A model generated the notes under the pieces. The model was not told where the DNA came from. It worked only from the letters and a program-made list of their open reading frames with translations, and made no database searches. A program made the translations under genes and the position numbers. Shown here in pieces: positions 8,398-16,684 of a stretch of DNA of 64,000 nucleotides. The first letter of the stretch is position 1, and each line of letters begins with the position of its first letter. Location of the stretch: the NCBI RefSeq assembly GCF_013393385.1, contig NZ_AP023239.1:434001-498000 (forward strand), written 5' to 3'. This DNA comes from Paenibacillus sp. URB8-2. Its GTDB lineage: Bacteria; Bacillota; Bacilli; Paenibacillales; Paenibacillaceae.

Positions 8398-8648
8398 CTC
8401 GTTTTATAAAATATAGAAAGTATTAGCTTCCCGCTTATTCTTGAAATATAAAATTCTTTAAATTGGTCCCAATGATACAAGTATAACGCAAAGTACGGAT
8501 AATCACACTTTTCATGCCGCTTCTATTGTTTTTGACCCGGTGTAATCTGTGTCTCATCGCGGAGCAGAAGGATTCGGTATAATGAGAGCAGATGATGACC
8601 GCTCGTTTGCGGGCCGCCCAACTTAAGAATGGAAGCGGGGAACAAGGA

Positions 8649-9218
8649 ATGAGTCAACGGGTAAACCGGCCGGAGAAGCCAATCGCGGGAGCGGAGAGTA
8701 CGTCCGCAGGAAGACGGCCGCCCGCCGTGCTGTTTCTTTATGTTTTGCAGGCCTTTTTGGGCCTGGGAGCGATCGTCGGAGGGGTGATGCTCATAATCGA
8801 TCCGAGCGAAGGAATGATGGGGATGCCGGCGGATACCGTGCTGAAGAGGTCGCCTTTTTCCGACTTTTTGTTCCCGGGGATTATACTGCTGGCGGTATTC
8901 GGATTGTTTCCGCTCCTTGTGCTGTACGGTATGGTCAAAAGACCGCGCTGGGTATGGGCCGACACGCTTACTCCCTTTAAAGAACTGCATTCCGCCTGGA
9001 CGCTGTCATTATATGTGGGATTCGGCCAGATTATCTGGATCATGGTGGAGACTTATATCATGAATTTGGTCAGCCTCGTGCATGTATTTTATATGAGCCT
9101 TGGGCTGCTCATTCAGATTGTGACTCTCCTTCCTTCGGTGCAGCGTTTCTTTCTGCTGCCTCCCGGGCGGGGAAGCTATGCGGCGGATGACCACGGGATG
9201 CGGACGGCTTCAAGATAA
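8649..9218 (+). CDS. Membrane protein of unknown function, four transmembrane segments
   Basis: The 189-residue protein starts at the ATG (MSQRVNRPEK) after ggaacaagga. A basic cytoplasmic N-terminus is followed by four hydrophobic segments, VLFLYVLQAFLGLGAIV, FPGIILLAVFGLFPLLVLYGM, LSLYVGFGQIIWIMV and VHVFYMSLGLLIQIVTLL. No enzyme motif is seen and I do not recognise the family. It stands alone between divergent neighbours. Confidence 0.65.
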   Translation: MSQRVNRPEKPIAGAESTSAGRRPPAVLFLYVLQAFLGLGAIVGGVMLIIDPSEGMMGMPADTVLKRSPFSDFLFPGIILLAVFGLFPLLVLYGMVKRPRWVWADTLTPFKELHSAWTLSLYVGFGQIIWIMVETYIMNLVSLVHVFYMSLGLLIQIVTLLPSVQRFFLLPPGRGSYAADDHGMRTASR

Positions 9219-9271
9219 AGCTATAATAGTCTTGTCTGCAGATGGCTATAAATACGATTGGAGTTTGTTTT

Positions 9272-10072
9272 ATGGAGGAAGTAAAAGGGAATTTAATTAC
9301 GGTACGGACACTGGCGGAGGATTTCCGGCGCCTTGGTCTGCGTGAAGGAATGACGGTGCTGCTGCATTCGTCGTTCAAATCGCTGGGCGAATGGGTGGCG
9401 GGCGGGCCCGCCGCCGTGATTCTGGCGCTGGAAGAAGCGCTGGGTAAAGACGGAACGCTCATCATGCCGACGCATTCGACGGATCTCACCGATCCTTCGG
9501 ACTGGATTAATCCTCCGGTTCCGAAGGAGTGGTGGGATTCGATCCGGGAGGAGATGCCGCCTTACGATCCTGGGTTGACGCTTCCGCGCGGTATGGGCGT
9601 TATTCCGGAAACGTTTCGCAAACAGACGGGAGTGCGGCGCAGCGGGCATCCGCTCTATTCCTTCGCCGCCTGGGGCAAGCATGCCGATACGGTCACTGCC
9701 GGGCATGAGCTGCCCTACGGTCTCGGCGACGGATCGCCGCTTGGACGGCTGTACGATCTGGACGGCATGGTGCTGCTGCTGGGTGTGGGGCATTTGAACA
9801 ACACCTCCATGCATCTCGCGGAATACCGTGCCGGTTACCCGGGGAAAAAAGAAATCACCGCAGGCGCTCCGATCACCGAGAACGGGGCGAGAAGATGGAC
9901 GCGGTTTCCCGATCTGGAATGGAACTCGGATGATTTCGGCAGAATCGGCGAGGACTTTGAACGGGAAACCGGGCAGGTCCGGCAGGGCCTGGTCGCGGCG
10001 GCGCCTGCCAGGCTGATGTCCCAGCGGGCCGTCGTCGATTATGCTGTACGGTGGCTGGAACAGCGGCGTTAG
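9272..10072 (+). CDS. AAC(3)-type aminoglycoside N-acetyltransferase family protein (YokD-like)
   Basis: Members of this family transfer acetyl groups from acetyl-CoA to the 3-amino group of 2-deoxystreptamine antibiotics. The sequence shows VLLHSSFKSLG, GTLIMPTHS, the RRSGHPLYSFAAWG block, LPYGLGDGSPLGRLY and LLLGVGHLNNTSMHLAE, all family hallmarks. It is 266 residues long from the ATG at 9272, which has ggag eight bases upstream; an ATG at 9242 lacks a site. Chromosomal Firmicute members often give little or no resistance, so a resistance role is only a possibility. A strong terminator follows. Confidence 0.85.
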   Translation: MEEVKGNLITVRTLAEDFRRLGLREGMTVLLHSSFKSLGEWVAGGPAAVILALEEALGKDGTLIMPTHSTDLTDPSDWINPPVPKEWWDSIREEMPPYDPGLTLPRGMGVIPETFRKQTGVRRSGHPLYSFAAWGKHADTVTAGHELPYGLGDGSPLGRLYDLDGMVLLLGVGHLNNTSMHLAEYRAGYPGKKEITAGAPITENGARRWTRFPDLEWNSDDFGRIGEDFERETGQVRQGLVAAAPARLMSQRAVVDYAVRWLEQRR

Positions 10073-10123
10073 GCGTTATTAACCGCCAAGGCCGGGATGG
10101 CCGACAATCGTCATCTGCAATAC

Positions 10124-10162
10124 AAAAGGTCCAACCGGACTGTTCCCGGTTGGACCTTTTTT
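10124..10162 (+). terminator. Terminator after the acetyltransferase gene
   Basis: Arms aaaaggtccaaccgg and ccggttggacctttttt pair perfectly around a seven-base loop, with a T tail on the plus strand. Confidence 0.85.
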
Positions 10163-10267
10163 CAGTGTTAGGCAAGCCGGCCGCGCCCATCTCGGCCCCG
10201 ATTATCCCGAACGGATCCCTGGAATGGGGCGGGAACCGCGATGGGCGGCCTAACCTAGCGCGCCGTC

Positions 10268-11560
10268 TTATAGCGCTGGCTGCGGAGCGGGAATAACCTC
10301 CCGCCCGTCCATATACTTCCGCAAAGCCTGCGGAATATAAATCGAGCCGTCTTCCCGCTGGTGGTTCTCCAGCAGCGGAATGAGGATGCGCGGCGTCGCA
10401 ACCGCCGTGTTGTTCAGCGTGTGGCAGTAGCGCGGCTTGCCGCCCGCGTCCCGGTAGCGGATATTCGAGCGCCGGGCCTGGAAATCAAGCAGATTCGACG
10501 CCGAGTGCGTCTCTCCGTAGGCGTACCGTCCCGGCATCCAGGTTTCGATGTCGTACTGCTTGTGCGTCTTCAGCGACATGTCGCCGGTACAGACCGCTAC
10601 CACGCGGTAAGGAAGCTCCAGCAGCTCCAGAATATGCTCCGCGTTCGCCAAAATCTCCTGCAGCATATTTTCCGACACCTCAGGGTCATTCTCGCACAGG
10701 ACGACCTGCTCGATCTTCGAGAACTGGTGCACGCGGTACAGCCCGCGCACGTCGCGCCCCGCCGATCCGACCTCGCGCCGGAAGCAGGGCGACATCCCGG
10801 CCAGCCTCATCGGCTCGGCCAACTCGACAATCTCGTCGCTGTACAGCGAGACGAGCGGCACCTCCGAGGTGCCCGCCAGCCAGCGGTTCTCGCCGCTTAG
10901 CTCATACGTCTGGTCCATCCCGCCGGGGAAGAAGCCCGTGCGCACAAGCGTCTCCGGACGGACAATGGCCGGCACGTCCATGACCGTAAATCCCCTTGCC
11001 GCCAGCACGTCGAGCGCAAGGCGCTGCACGGCGAGATGCAGATACACTCCGGTTCCCTTGAGCGTATAGCTGCGGGGCCCGCCCGCCTTGACGCCGCGCG
11101 GAATGTCGAGAATATCATGCAGCTCGCCAAGCTCCACATGATCCCGGGGCTTAAAGCCGAATGCCGGCGGCTCCCCGCACCGGCGGGCTTCCACGTTGTC
11201 CTTATCGCTCTCGCCGATGGGCGTATCCTTCGATACGGGATTCGGGGCCAGCAGCATCAGCTCCCGGCATTTCATCTCCGCTTCGGCAAGCCGCGCTTCC
11301 ACACCGGCCAACCTTCCGCCGATTTCCCTTACCTGCTCCTTGGCCGCTTCACCCTCTGCAGGTTTCCCCTGCCTCAGCAGCGCTTCAACTTCTTTGGTAA
11401 GCGTATTTCGCCGCGCCCGCAGCTCTTCGGTCTCTTGGCGCTGCCCGCGCCGGAGGTCATCCCATTCCAGCAGCTCATCAAGCGGAAAATCAACCTTTTT
11501 CCACTTGGCCGTCTGTCTGACAAGCTCCGTATTCTCCCTGATCCACACCATGTCTAGCAT
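10268..11560 (-). CDS. serS: Serine--tRNA ligase
   Basis: This class II aminoacyl-tRNA synthetase charges tRNA-Ser. The N-terminal coiled-coil arm spans about residues 28-105. The catalytic core has motif 2 (CFRREVGSAGRDVRGLYR), VHQFSKIEQ and the motif 3 end NNTAVATPRILIPLLE, followed by YIPQALRKYM. I chose the ATG at 11560 (MLDMVWIRENTELV), which has aaggag upstream; a longer ORF to 11605 runs into the leader terminator. The length of 430 residues is normal. Expression is controlled by the T-box leader directly upstream, which reads uncharged tRNA-Ser. Confidence 0.97.
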   Translation of the reverse strand: MLDMVWIRENTELVRQTAKWKKVDFPLDELLEWDDLRRGQRQETEELRARRNTLTKEVEALLRQGKPAEGEAAKEQVREIGGRLAGVEARLAEAEMKCRELMLLAPNPVSKDTPIGESDKDNVEARRCGEPPAFGFKPRDHVELGELHDILDIPRGVKAGGPRSYTLKGTGVYLHLAVQRLALDVLAARGFTVMDVPAIVRPETLVRTGFFPGGMDQTYELSGENRWLAGTSEVPLVSLYSDEIVELAEPMRLAGMSPCFRREVGSAGRDVRGLYRVHQFSKIEQVVLCENDPEVSENMLQEILANAEHILELLELPYRVVAVCTGDMSLKTHKQYDIETWMPGRYAYGETHSASNLLDFQARRSNIRYRDAGGKPRYCHTLNNTAVATPRILIPLLENHQREDGSIYIPQALRKYMDGREVIPAPQPAL

Positions 11561-11582
11561 AACCGTTCGCTCCTTTTTGTAA

Positions 11583-11795
11583 AAAAATACAAAAAACGCC
11601 CTCATCCATGGGACGAGGAGCGTCAGCTCGCGGTGCCACCCAGGTTGATCGAACCCAGCCTTAAACAGCTTTCATTCGATCCTCTTTGGTCTTCGCGGTA
11701 ACGGGCGAAACCCGGTAAACTTAGTGAGCGGTCTTAATGCCGCCCCGGTCGCAAACGCCTCGCGGTTGGATGCCGGTCATGGGCCTGATCGGGAT
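11583..11795 (-). promoter_or_regulatory. T-box leader of serS
   Basis: Reading the minus strand, the 14-base T-box core GGGTGGCACCGCG lies at 11641-11629. A GC-rich hairpin follows whose 3' arm runs into ATGAGGGCGTTTTTT, the intrinsic terminator. Upstream sequence to about 11795 folds as stem I. Uncharged tRNA should pair with the T-box bulge and favour the antiterminator. Placement before serS implies a serine specifier codon; I did not resolve its exact position. Confidence 0.9.
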
Positions 11796-11804
11796 GTGAT
11801 GTTG

Positions 11805-12400
11805 CCGTTTAGTATAGCGCACGAAGGTGTTAATGGCAAGGCAACAGAGCGGAACCATGTTCAACCTGGCGCGTCAGGGGATGTTCGTTTGGGACAGTCT
11901 AACCGGCTGGCAAACCTGCTCAAGTGCAGTTTTTTTCATCGAAAGCGTCGGTTATCAAGAAGTTCCTATGATTGCGCAGGCATTTCAGTTGTGTGGACTG
12001 AATTTGAGGTTGAACAGGCCTAAAAAATGCACATTTACAGGCGTGTTACCCCGTGGTTGCTTCAAGTGGAAAAAAAGATGCACGATTTCAGGTTTTCTGC
12101 CCTATCCTGCTCACTCGCTCCCATTGAGGTTCGGATTACGTGGGCAGTTTGCCCGCCGCTCCGGCTGCAGCCGTAACCTCTTGCGGAGTACTGTTCTAGA
12201 AGAGAGTTTGCCGCGTTCGAACATCTGTGCGGTTATTGATGCTTAAAGGAGCCTCTTCGCCAAGATCTCATTATTTGCAGCGTTTTCCATTCTTTAGAGG
12301 CCCGTCCGCGTTGACATGAGGAGTGTCCCTTTGATACGATAATTTAAATTTAAGTTATTGTCGGGTTTGCGGGGCCTTGTCTCGCTGACTGACAGAAGAG
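11805..12400. repeat. Non-coding stretch with the second cluster of 16-bp imperfect palindromes
   Basis: About 600 bp show no plausible gene. Between about 11,930 and 12,100 are CCTGCTCAAGTGCAGT, AATGCACATTTACAGG and GATGCACGATTTCAGG, matching the motif type seen at 2.4-2.6 kb. Base composition is lower in GC than the flanking genes. Confidence 0.45.
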
Positions 12401-12407
12401 GTGGAAA

Positions 12408-12962
12408 GTGGCTAAGATTGTAGTGATTAATGGAACGCCGTCGCTCGTATCGCGGATCAATGCGGTGATCGAGTATGCAGAGAATGGGCTTGGCGGCAAA
12501 GGATTTGAGGTCGAGCGGATCAATGTGGCGGAACTGCCGCCGGAAGATCTGATTCATACAAAGTTCGAGAGCGAAGCGATTGTGAAGGCGAACGGCCTCG
12601 TGGCCGAAGCGGACGCTCTGATCATCGTAAGTCCGGTATACAAGGCTTCTTATACGGGGGTTCTCAAGACGTTTCTGGATCTAATTCCCCAAAAAGGACT
12701 TGCCGGAAAAATCGTGCTCCCGCTCTTTATGGGCGGCAGCCTTGCGCATCTGCTTACGATTGATTACGCTCTGAAGCCGGTATTGTCCGTGCTGGGCGCA
12801 CGCCATATCCTAGGTGGCGTGTACGCGGTGGACCCCCAGGTTGCGCGTAATGATGCCGGAGCGGTGGAGATTGCCGATGAGCTGAAGCTGCGGCTGGACA
12901 ATGCGTTGGGTGAGTTCGCGGAAGAGACGGAGCTGAAAGCTGGCCGCAAGGCGCGCCCGTAG
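12408..12962 (+). CDS. ssuE: NADPH-dependent FMN reductase (SsuE type)
   Basis: This flavodoxin-fold reductase supplies reduced FMN, classically to alkanesulfonate monooxygenase. The phosphate-binding loop follows IVVINGTPSLVSR, and LIIVSPVYKASYTGVLKTFLDL is the flavin-contact block of the SsuE family. MGGSLAHLLTIDYALKPVL is also typical. It is 184 residues from a GTG start after agaggtgg. No other sulfonate-use genes sit beside it, so the substrate of its partner enzyme is unknown. A strong terminator follows immediately. Confidence 0.88.
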   Translation: MAKIVVINGTPSLVSRINAVIEYAENGLGGKGFEVERINVAELPPEDLIHTKFESEAIVKANGLVAEADALIIVSPVYKASYTGVLKTFLDLIPQKGLAGKIVLPLFMGGSLAHLLTIDYALKPVLSVLGARHILGGVYAVDPQVARNDAGAVEIADELKLRLDNALGEFAEETELKAGRKARP

Positions 12963-12987
12963 TTCTCGAATGACTTTGGAAAAAGGG

Positions 12988-13028
12988 AAAAGCAGCAGAA
13001 CTCCAGCAACGCGGAGTTTGCTGCTTTT
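12988..13028 (+). terminator. Terminator after ssuE
   Basis: Arms aaaagcagcagaactcc and ggagtttgctgctttt pair with an eight-base loop and are followed by a T-rich tail. Confidence 0.85.
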
Positions 13029-13107
13029 CTTTTTCTGTCCGCTGCGGGCCGCCGAATCAATGTCCGAACATACTTTCCGGCTCCATCAACATGTGGGCGC
13101 AAGAACG

Positions 13108-13245
13108 TATCGTCAAATTTTAAACGTTATGAAACAAATTTATGAATCAGGAAAAACTGTGGTCATTGTGACGCACGATCCACAAATTGGAGACAGCTGC
13201 GAAAGAATCATTCAGATGAAAGACGGACAAATTTCCACCCTCTAG
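13108..13245 (+). pseudogene. C-terminal remnant of an ABC transporter ATP-binding protein
   Basis: The reading YRQILNVMKQIYESGKTVVIVTHDPQIGDSCERIIQMKDGQI is the end of a MacB/LolD-type ATPase: the H-loop histidine lies in VTHDP, followed by the typical RIIxMKDG strand. Walker A, Walker B and the signature motif are absent. The upstream part of the open frame does not look like the family, so this is a truncated tail at the left edge of a decayed island. Confidence 0.75.
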
Positions 13246-13347
13246 GTCACACACTCCCTTAGGTTCGTTTTCCAGGGTATGGTTATCCAGATATCTTGAT
13301 ATTCGTTAATATTCCTGTAAAGCGTTGTTTATCAACGAAACTCACCC

Positions 13348-13512
13348 TCGTGCCCCTTGGGGAAGAATTCTCGCAACAGACCATTTCCGCTTACGGATCT
13401 CACGAGGTCTTTGGCTGATGGGAGTCTCCACTGTGAATCGTCCACGCGTCTCAGACGGCTTCTGTCTCGTTGCCAAGGAGAATACGGGTCAACAAAATAG
13501 ACGCCAAACGAG
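13348..13512 (-). pseudogene. IS30-family transposase fragment, left copy (disrupted)
   Basis: On the minus strand VYFVDPYSPWQR (about 13507-13469) and NGLLREFFPKGH (about 13383-13348) are the C-terminal catalytic blocks of IS30 transposases. In an intact protein only a few residues separate them; here about 85 bp of unrelated sequence intervene. Two blocks, ccttggggaagaattctcgcaacagacca and gttgccaaggagaatacgg, recur almost exactly near 16.0-16.1 kb. Confidence 0.7.
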
Positions 13513-14224
13513 GAATATAAAGTTACTGGTCGGTGGGTGTACCGCTGGGATTGATTTTGACTCTCCTTCCCCGTCCCGGGTCTAGTAAAAATCCCGACGT
13601 TTGTACGTTCCCCCCAAAATCTTTCCTCGATTACAATTATTTTATTGAGTACAGGTGGTGAACTGAAGTGAGTATTTCAATGCGGGACAATGTCTATAAT
13701 CATTCATACAGGACTAGGGAGATGAGACTATCAAAAAGGTAAGAAAAGTTCTGCTTTATTTGGGAGCAACTATTATTTTACTTGTTGGGTTAGCATTGAT
13801 TTTTCCCACATGGACTCCCAAAATTGACGGCGTAAACAGCATAAGCGTACTCGAGCAAGTCGAAATTAATGGCACCGGTCATGAATTGATGATACGAGGT
13901 CAGGATAAGAACAATCCTATTATAATTTTTGCACACGGGGGTCCAGGTGTTTCGGAAATACCCTATGTAACCAAATACCAAGACCTACTGGAGAAGAATT
14001 TCACGATTGTCCATTACGACCAAAGAGCCAGCGGGAAATCTTATCACTTTGGAGAAGATTATTCCAACCTTTCGACAGATCTATTAGTGAAAGATTTATT
14101 GACTTTGACGGATTACATATCCACTCGTTTCAACCAAAAGAAGGTCATACTAGTACAGCATCAGAATTAAAATAGTTAACTTTTGGTAGATATGATATAG
14201 TCGAGAGAAAAAGAGGTATCGACT

Positions 14225-14692
14225 ATGAAACTACGTGCATATGCGGTTTGCTTGACCCCGGATCAGCAGAAAGAATTACAAGGGGTGTGCTCAAAAGGGA
14301 AAGTGGCCGCACGCTCACTCCGGCGAGCACAAATTCTGTTGTGGGCGGACGAGAACCGGGTGGGCGGCAAGCTTTCGGACACCACCATTGCGGAGCAATT
14401 ACACATCCACACCAACACGGTATATCTGGTCCGTAAGACCTTTTCGGAAAAGGGATTACAGGCTGCTGTCGAACGAAAAAAGAGACTGACACCGCCAAAT
14501 CCTCCAAAGGTTACCGGCGAACTGGAGGCGAAAATCATCGCGCTCAGTTGCAGTACTCCGCCCGCTGGAAGAAGTCGGTGGACCCTTCGACTTTTAGCAG
14601 ACAAGACCGTTGAACTGGGTTACATTGACAGCATTTCGTACGACACGGTGGACCGCATTTTAAAAAAACGAACTCAAGCCCCATCTTCGTAA
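14225..14692 (+). CDS. IS630-family transposase, N-terminal frame
   Basis: The 155-residue frame contains the helix-turn-helix DNA-binding part ([44 protein letters not shown]). It ends with [16 protein letters not shown]. At TTTTAAAAAAACG (around 14660) a +1 change of frame would continue as [21 protein letters not shown] into the second frame. The A7 run could allow programmed slippage, or the break may be a disabling mutation. Confidence 0.85.
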   Translation: MKLRAYAVCLTPDQQKELQGVCSKGKVAARSLRRAQILLWADENRVGGKLSDTTIAEQLHIHTNTVYLVRKTFSEKGLQAAVERKKRLTPPNPPKVTGELEAKIIALSCSTPPAGRSRWTLRLLADKTVELGYIDSISYDTVDRILKKRTQAPSS

Positions 14693-14729
14693 GTGTTGGT
14701 GCATTCCACCGAAGCAGAATGCAGCGTTT

Positions 14730-15365
14730 GTGGCAGCCATGGAAGATGTATTAGAGGTCTACCATTTACCCTACGACAGCGAATGTCCCGTGATTTGCAT
14801 GGATGAGAAACCGTTCCAACTGCTGGATGACGCTCGAAAACCGATCCCGATGAAGCCCGCCAAGCCGCTGCGTGAAGACTCCGAATACGTACGTCATGGG
14901 ACCTGCAGTATCTTTATCTTCACTGAACCGCTTGTGGGCTGGAGACACGTCAGCGTTCGTCCTCGCCGCACAAAAATGGAATGGGCGGAGCAAGTTCGAG
15001 AACTGTTAGACGTACATTACCCGAGTGCACCCAAAATTCGTTTAGTGATGGATAATTTAAACACGCATTCGATCGCCTCGTTGTATGAAGCCTTTGAACC
15101 GGAAACCGCCTTGCGTCTAGCCAAACGGCTCGAAATTCATTACACCCCCAAACATGGCAGTTGGCTGAACATTGCTGAAATTGAGCTGAGCGTAATGACG
15201 CGCCAATGTTTAGCAAGACGAATTCCGTCAATAGAAGAATTAGCAAGCGAACTGACCGAATGGGAATCTGCTCGTAACGCTTCTCAAAGAGGTATAGATT
15301 GGCAATTCACTACCAAAGATGCACGGATAAAACTTAAAAGGCTTTACCCACAATTTAAAGACTGA
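14730..15365 (+). CDS. IS630-family transposase, catalytic frame
   Basis: This carries the DDE triad: aspartate in [12 protein letters not shown], aspartate in VMDNLNTHS and glutamate in [12 protein letters not shown]. It has no independent start with a binding site, and sequence upstream of the first ATG in this frame is also transposase-like, so it is expressed only as a frameshift product. The TGA stop lies inside the right terminal repeat. Confidence 0.85.
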   Translation: MAAMEDVLEVYHLPYDSECPVICMDEKPFQLLDDARKPIPMKPAKPLREDSEYVRHGTCSIFIFTEPLVGWRHVSVRPRRTKMEWAEQVRELLDVHYPSAPKIRLVMDNLNTHSIASLYEAFEPETALRLAKRLEIHYTPKHGSWLNIAEIELSVMTRQCLARRIPSIEELASELTEWESARNASQRGIDWQFTTKDARIKLKRLYPQFKD

Positions 15366-15984
15366 TGCTGTACTAGTCGGCCATTCCTTTGGAACATATA
15401 TTGGCATACAGGCTGCGCAACAAGCTCCTGAAAAATATGAAGCCTATATCGGCATTGGACAGATGTCCAATACCTTAGAAAGCGAATTGGATGGTTTGAA
15501 TTTCACGATTGATCAAGCAAAATTGAGCGGTAATACAACCGACGTCGAGTATTTGCAAGGGTTAACTGAAAAAGTTCAAAGCGGCGATATATTAACTCCA
15601 CGCCATTATGTTCGAAAATATGGCGGTGCTGCAAGACTGATCGATGATAATGCGGACATGGCTGATGGTTTATTGTTCGGACCGGAGTATAATTTATTAG
15701 ATCGCATCCGTTATTACCGTAGCGTATCTTATGCACAAGAAATTTTAATAGGGCAAGCATTCAAAAAACCTCTGCCTACGATCGTCACAAAACTAGATTT
15801 ACCGGTGTATTTTATTATGGGACAATACGACTACATGACTTCCACGAAATCAGCCAAAACATACTTTGATCAGATTGATGCAAATAAAAAGGAATTTTTA
15901 ACGTATGACCAATCCGCTCATTATCCGCAATTTGAAGAAAAAGAAAAATTCTCAAAGTGGATGGTGGATTCGTTCACAAGATGA

Positions 15985-16146
15985 CGGAAAGCATGCATGA
16001 GCAAGTTCCTCTTCAGAGACCGTGGCAAAGTCGTGGCCCTTGGGGAAGAATTCTCGCAACAGACCATAACCATTCTCATAGGAGCAGCGTTGCCAAGGAG
16101 AATACGGGTCAGCGAAAAAGTCCTTGATCTGGAGAAGATGTTCCAC
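15985..16146 (-). pseudogene. IS30-family transposase fragment, right copy
   Basis: The minus strand reads DFFADPYSPWQRCSYENGYG and LLREFFPKGHDFATVSEEEL, the IS30 catalytic C-terminal region including the DDE glutamate area (usually RGTNENTNG; here RCSYENGYG). Only about 50 residues remain, with no terminal repeat recognised. It has the same orientation as the copy near 13.4 kb, so the two flank the hydrolase island. Confidence 0.75.
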
Positions 16147-16185
16147 CGAGGCGAAGCAAGCAAACTCCTTCCCTCGGTCTACCTT

Positions 16186-16382
16186 GCACTTTGGAAGGCA
16201 GGCTACGGGAACTGGCTGGCTACAACGCCACAGGCGACCTCCATGGAATGTTCAAAGTATTCTTATCTCATTGTTCAGAACAAATATTTATTACAATCAG
16301 CTGTACCGCCTGCGGATACACCGAGTTATACAAAGCGGAAACGTCCAGCGGACTTAATATCTTAGACTTTTTCATGAATTGA
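16186..16382 (+). pseudogene. Zinc-ribbon nucleic-acid-binding protein, truncated
   Basis: The open frame contains ISCTACGYTELYKAETSS and NILDFFMN, the C-terminal half of the small Firmicute zinc-ribbon proteins (second CxxC, then GYTExYK, then NxLDFF). The N-terminal CxxC half is missing; its place is taken by the IS30 remnant side. It is probably non-functional. Confidence 0.55.
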
Positions 16383-16446
16383 TCTTGTCCAAGGCCGATT
16401 GCGGATCAGCTATACCAACGGTTACCGGAAAATAAAAAACGCTCAA

Positions 16447-16492
16447 GAAGCCGCCAATGCTCTCAAATCTCTTGAGGCAGGCGGCTTTTACT
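16447..16492 (+). terminator. Hairpin terminator downstream of the decayed island
   Basis: Arms aagccgcc and ggcggctt enclose a second small stem and are followed by a T-rich tail. Confidence 0.6.
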
Positions 16493-16684
16493 TTTTCAGC
16501 CTAAGCCGTACCGTGGAATCTCTGCATCCTCGCATTCTTGTGTTCTATGATCGAACTGTTTTCAAAGTTCAATTAGTATAATGTGACTATTTATTTCATT
16601 GACATAAGAAAGTAATCATGCTAGATTTCATAGTAATTTAGTAGGAATAGTATACTTTTAAAGATTGAAGTAGGGGGAAAGGTC

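Larger units (their letters stand above)
14153..15373 (+). mobile_element. IS630-family insertion sequence with exact ends
   Basis: The 12-bp terminal inverted repeats are GTACAGCATCAG (14153-14164) and CTGATGCTGTAC (15362-15373). A TA dinucleotide flanks each end (14151-14152 and 15374-15375), the target duplication of this family. The element is 1221 bp and carries a DDE transposase in two frames. Removing it with one TA restores the hydrolase reading frame. Confidence 0.93.
13730..15984 (+). pseudogene. Alpha/beta-hydrolase (proline iminopeptidase-like), split by an IS630-family element
   Basis: The two halves, 13730-14152 and 15374-15984, join in frame as KKVILVGHSFGTYIG, restoring the nucleophile elbow GHSFG. 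The first half has an N-terminal membrane anchor (VLLYLGATIILLVGLALIF), then HGGPGVSE (oxyanion loop) and HYDQRASGKS. The second half carries the catalytic aspartate in MGQYDYMTS and the histidine in QSAHYPQFEE. The HGGPG motif points to the proline iminopeptidase-like group. The codon at the expected start after aggga is ATC rather than ATG, a possible further lesion. The gene is AT-richer than its neighbours, suggesting acquisition. The insertion destroys it. Confidence 0.88.

Noticed and set aside
7740..8426. Plus-strand ORF of 228 codons over the HNH gene
   Set aside because: It is Ala/Pro/Arg-rich antisense of the low-complexity linker; the minus strand encodes clear zinc and HNH motifs.
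9272..10072. Acquired aminoglycoside resistance gene
   Set aside because: No mobile element or composition shift around it; chromosomal YokD-like relatives are common in Bacillales.
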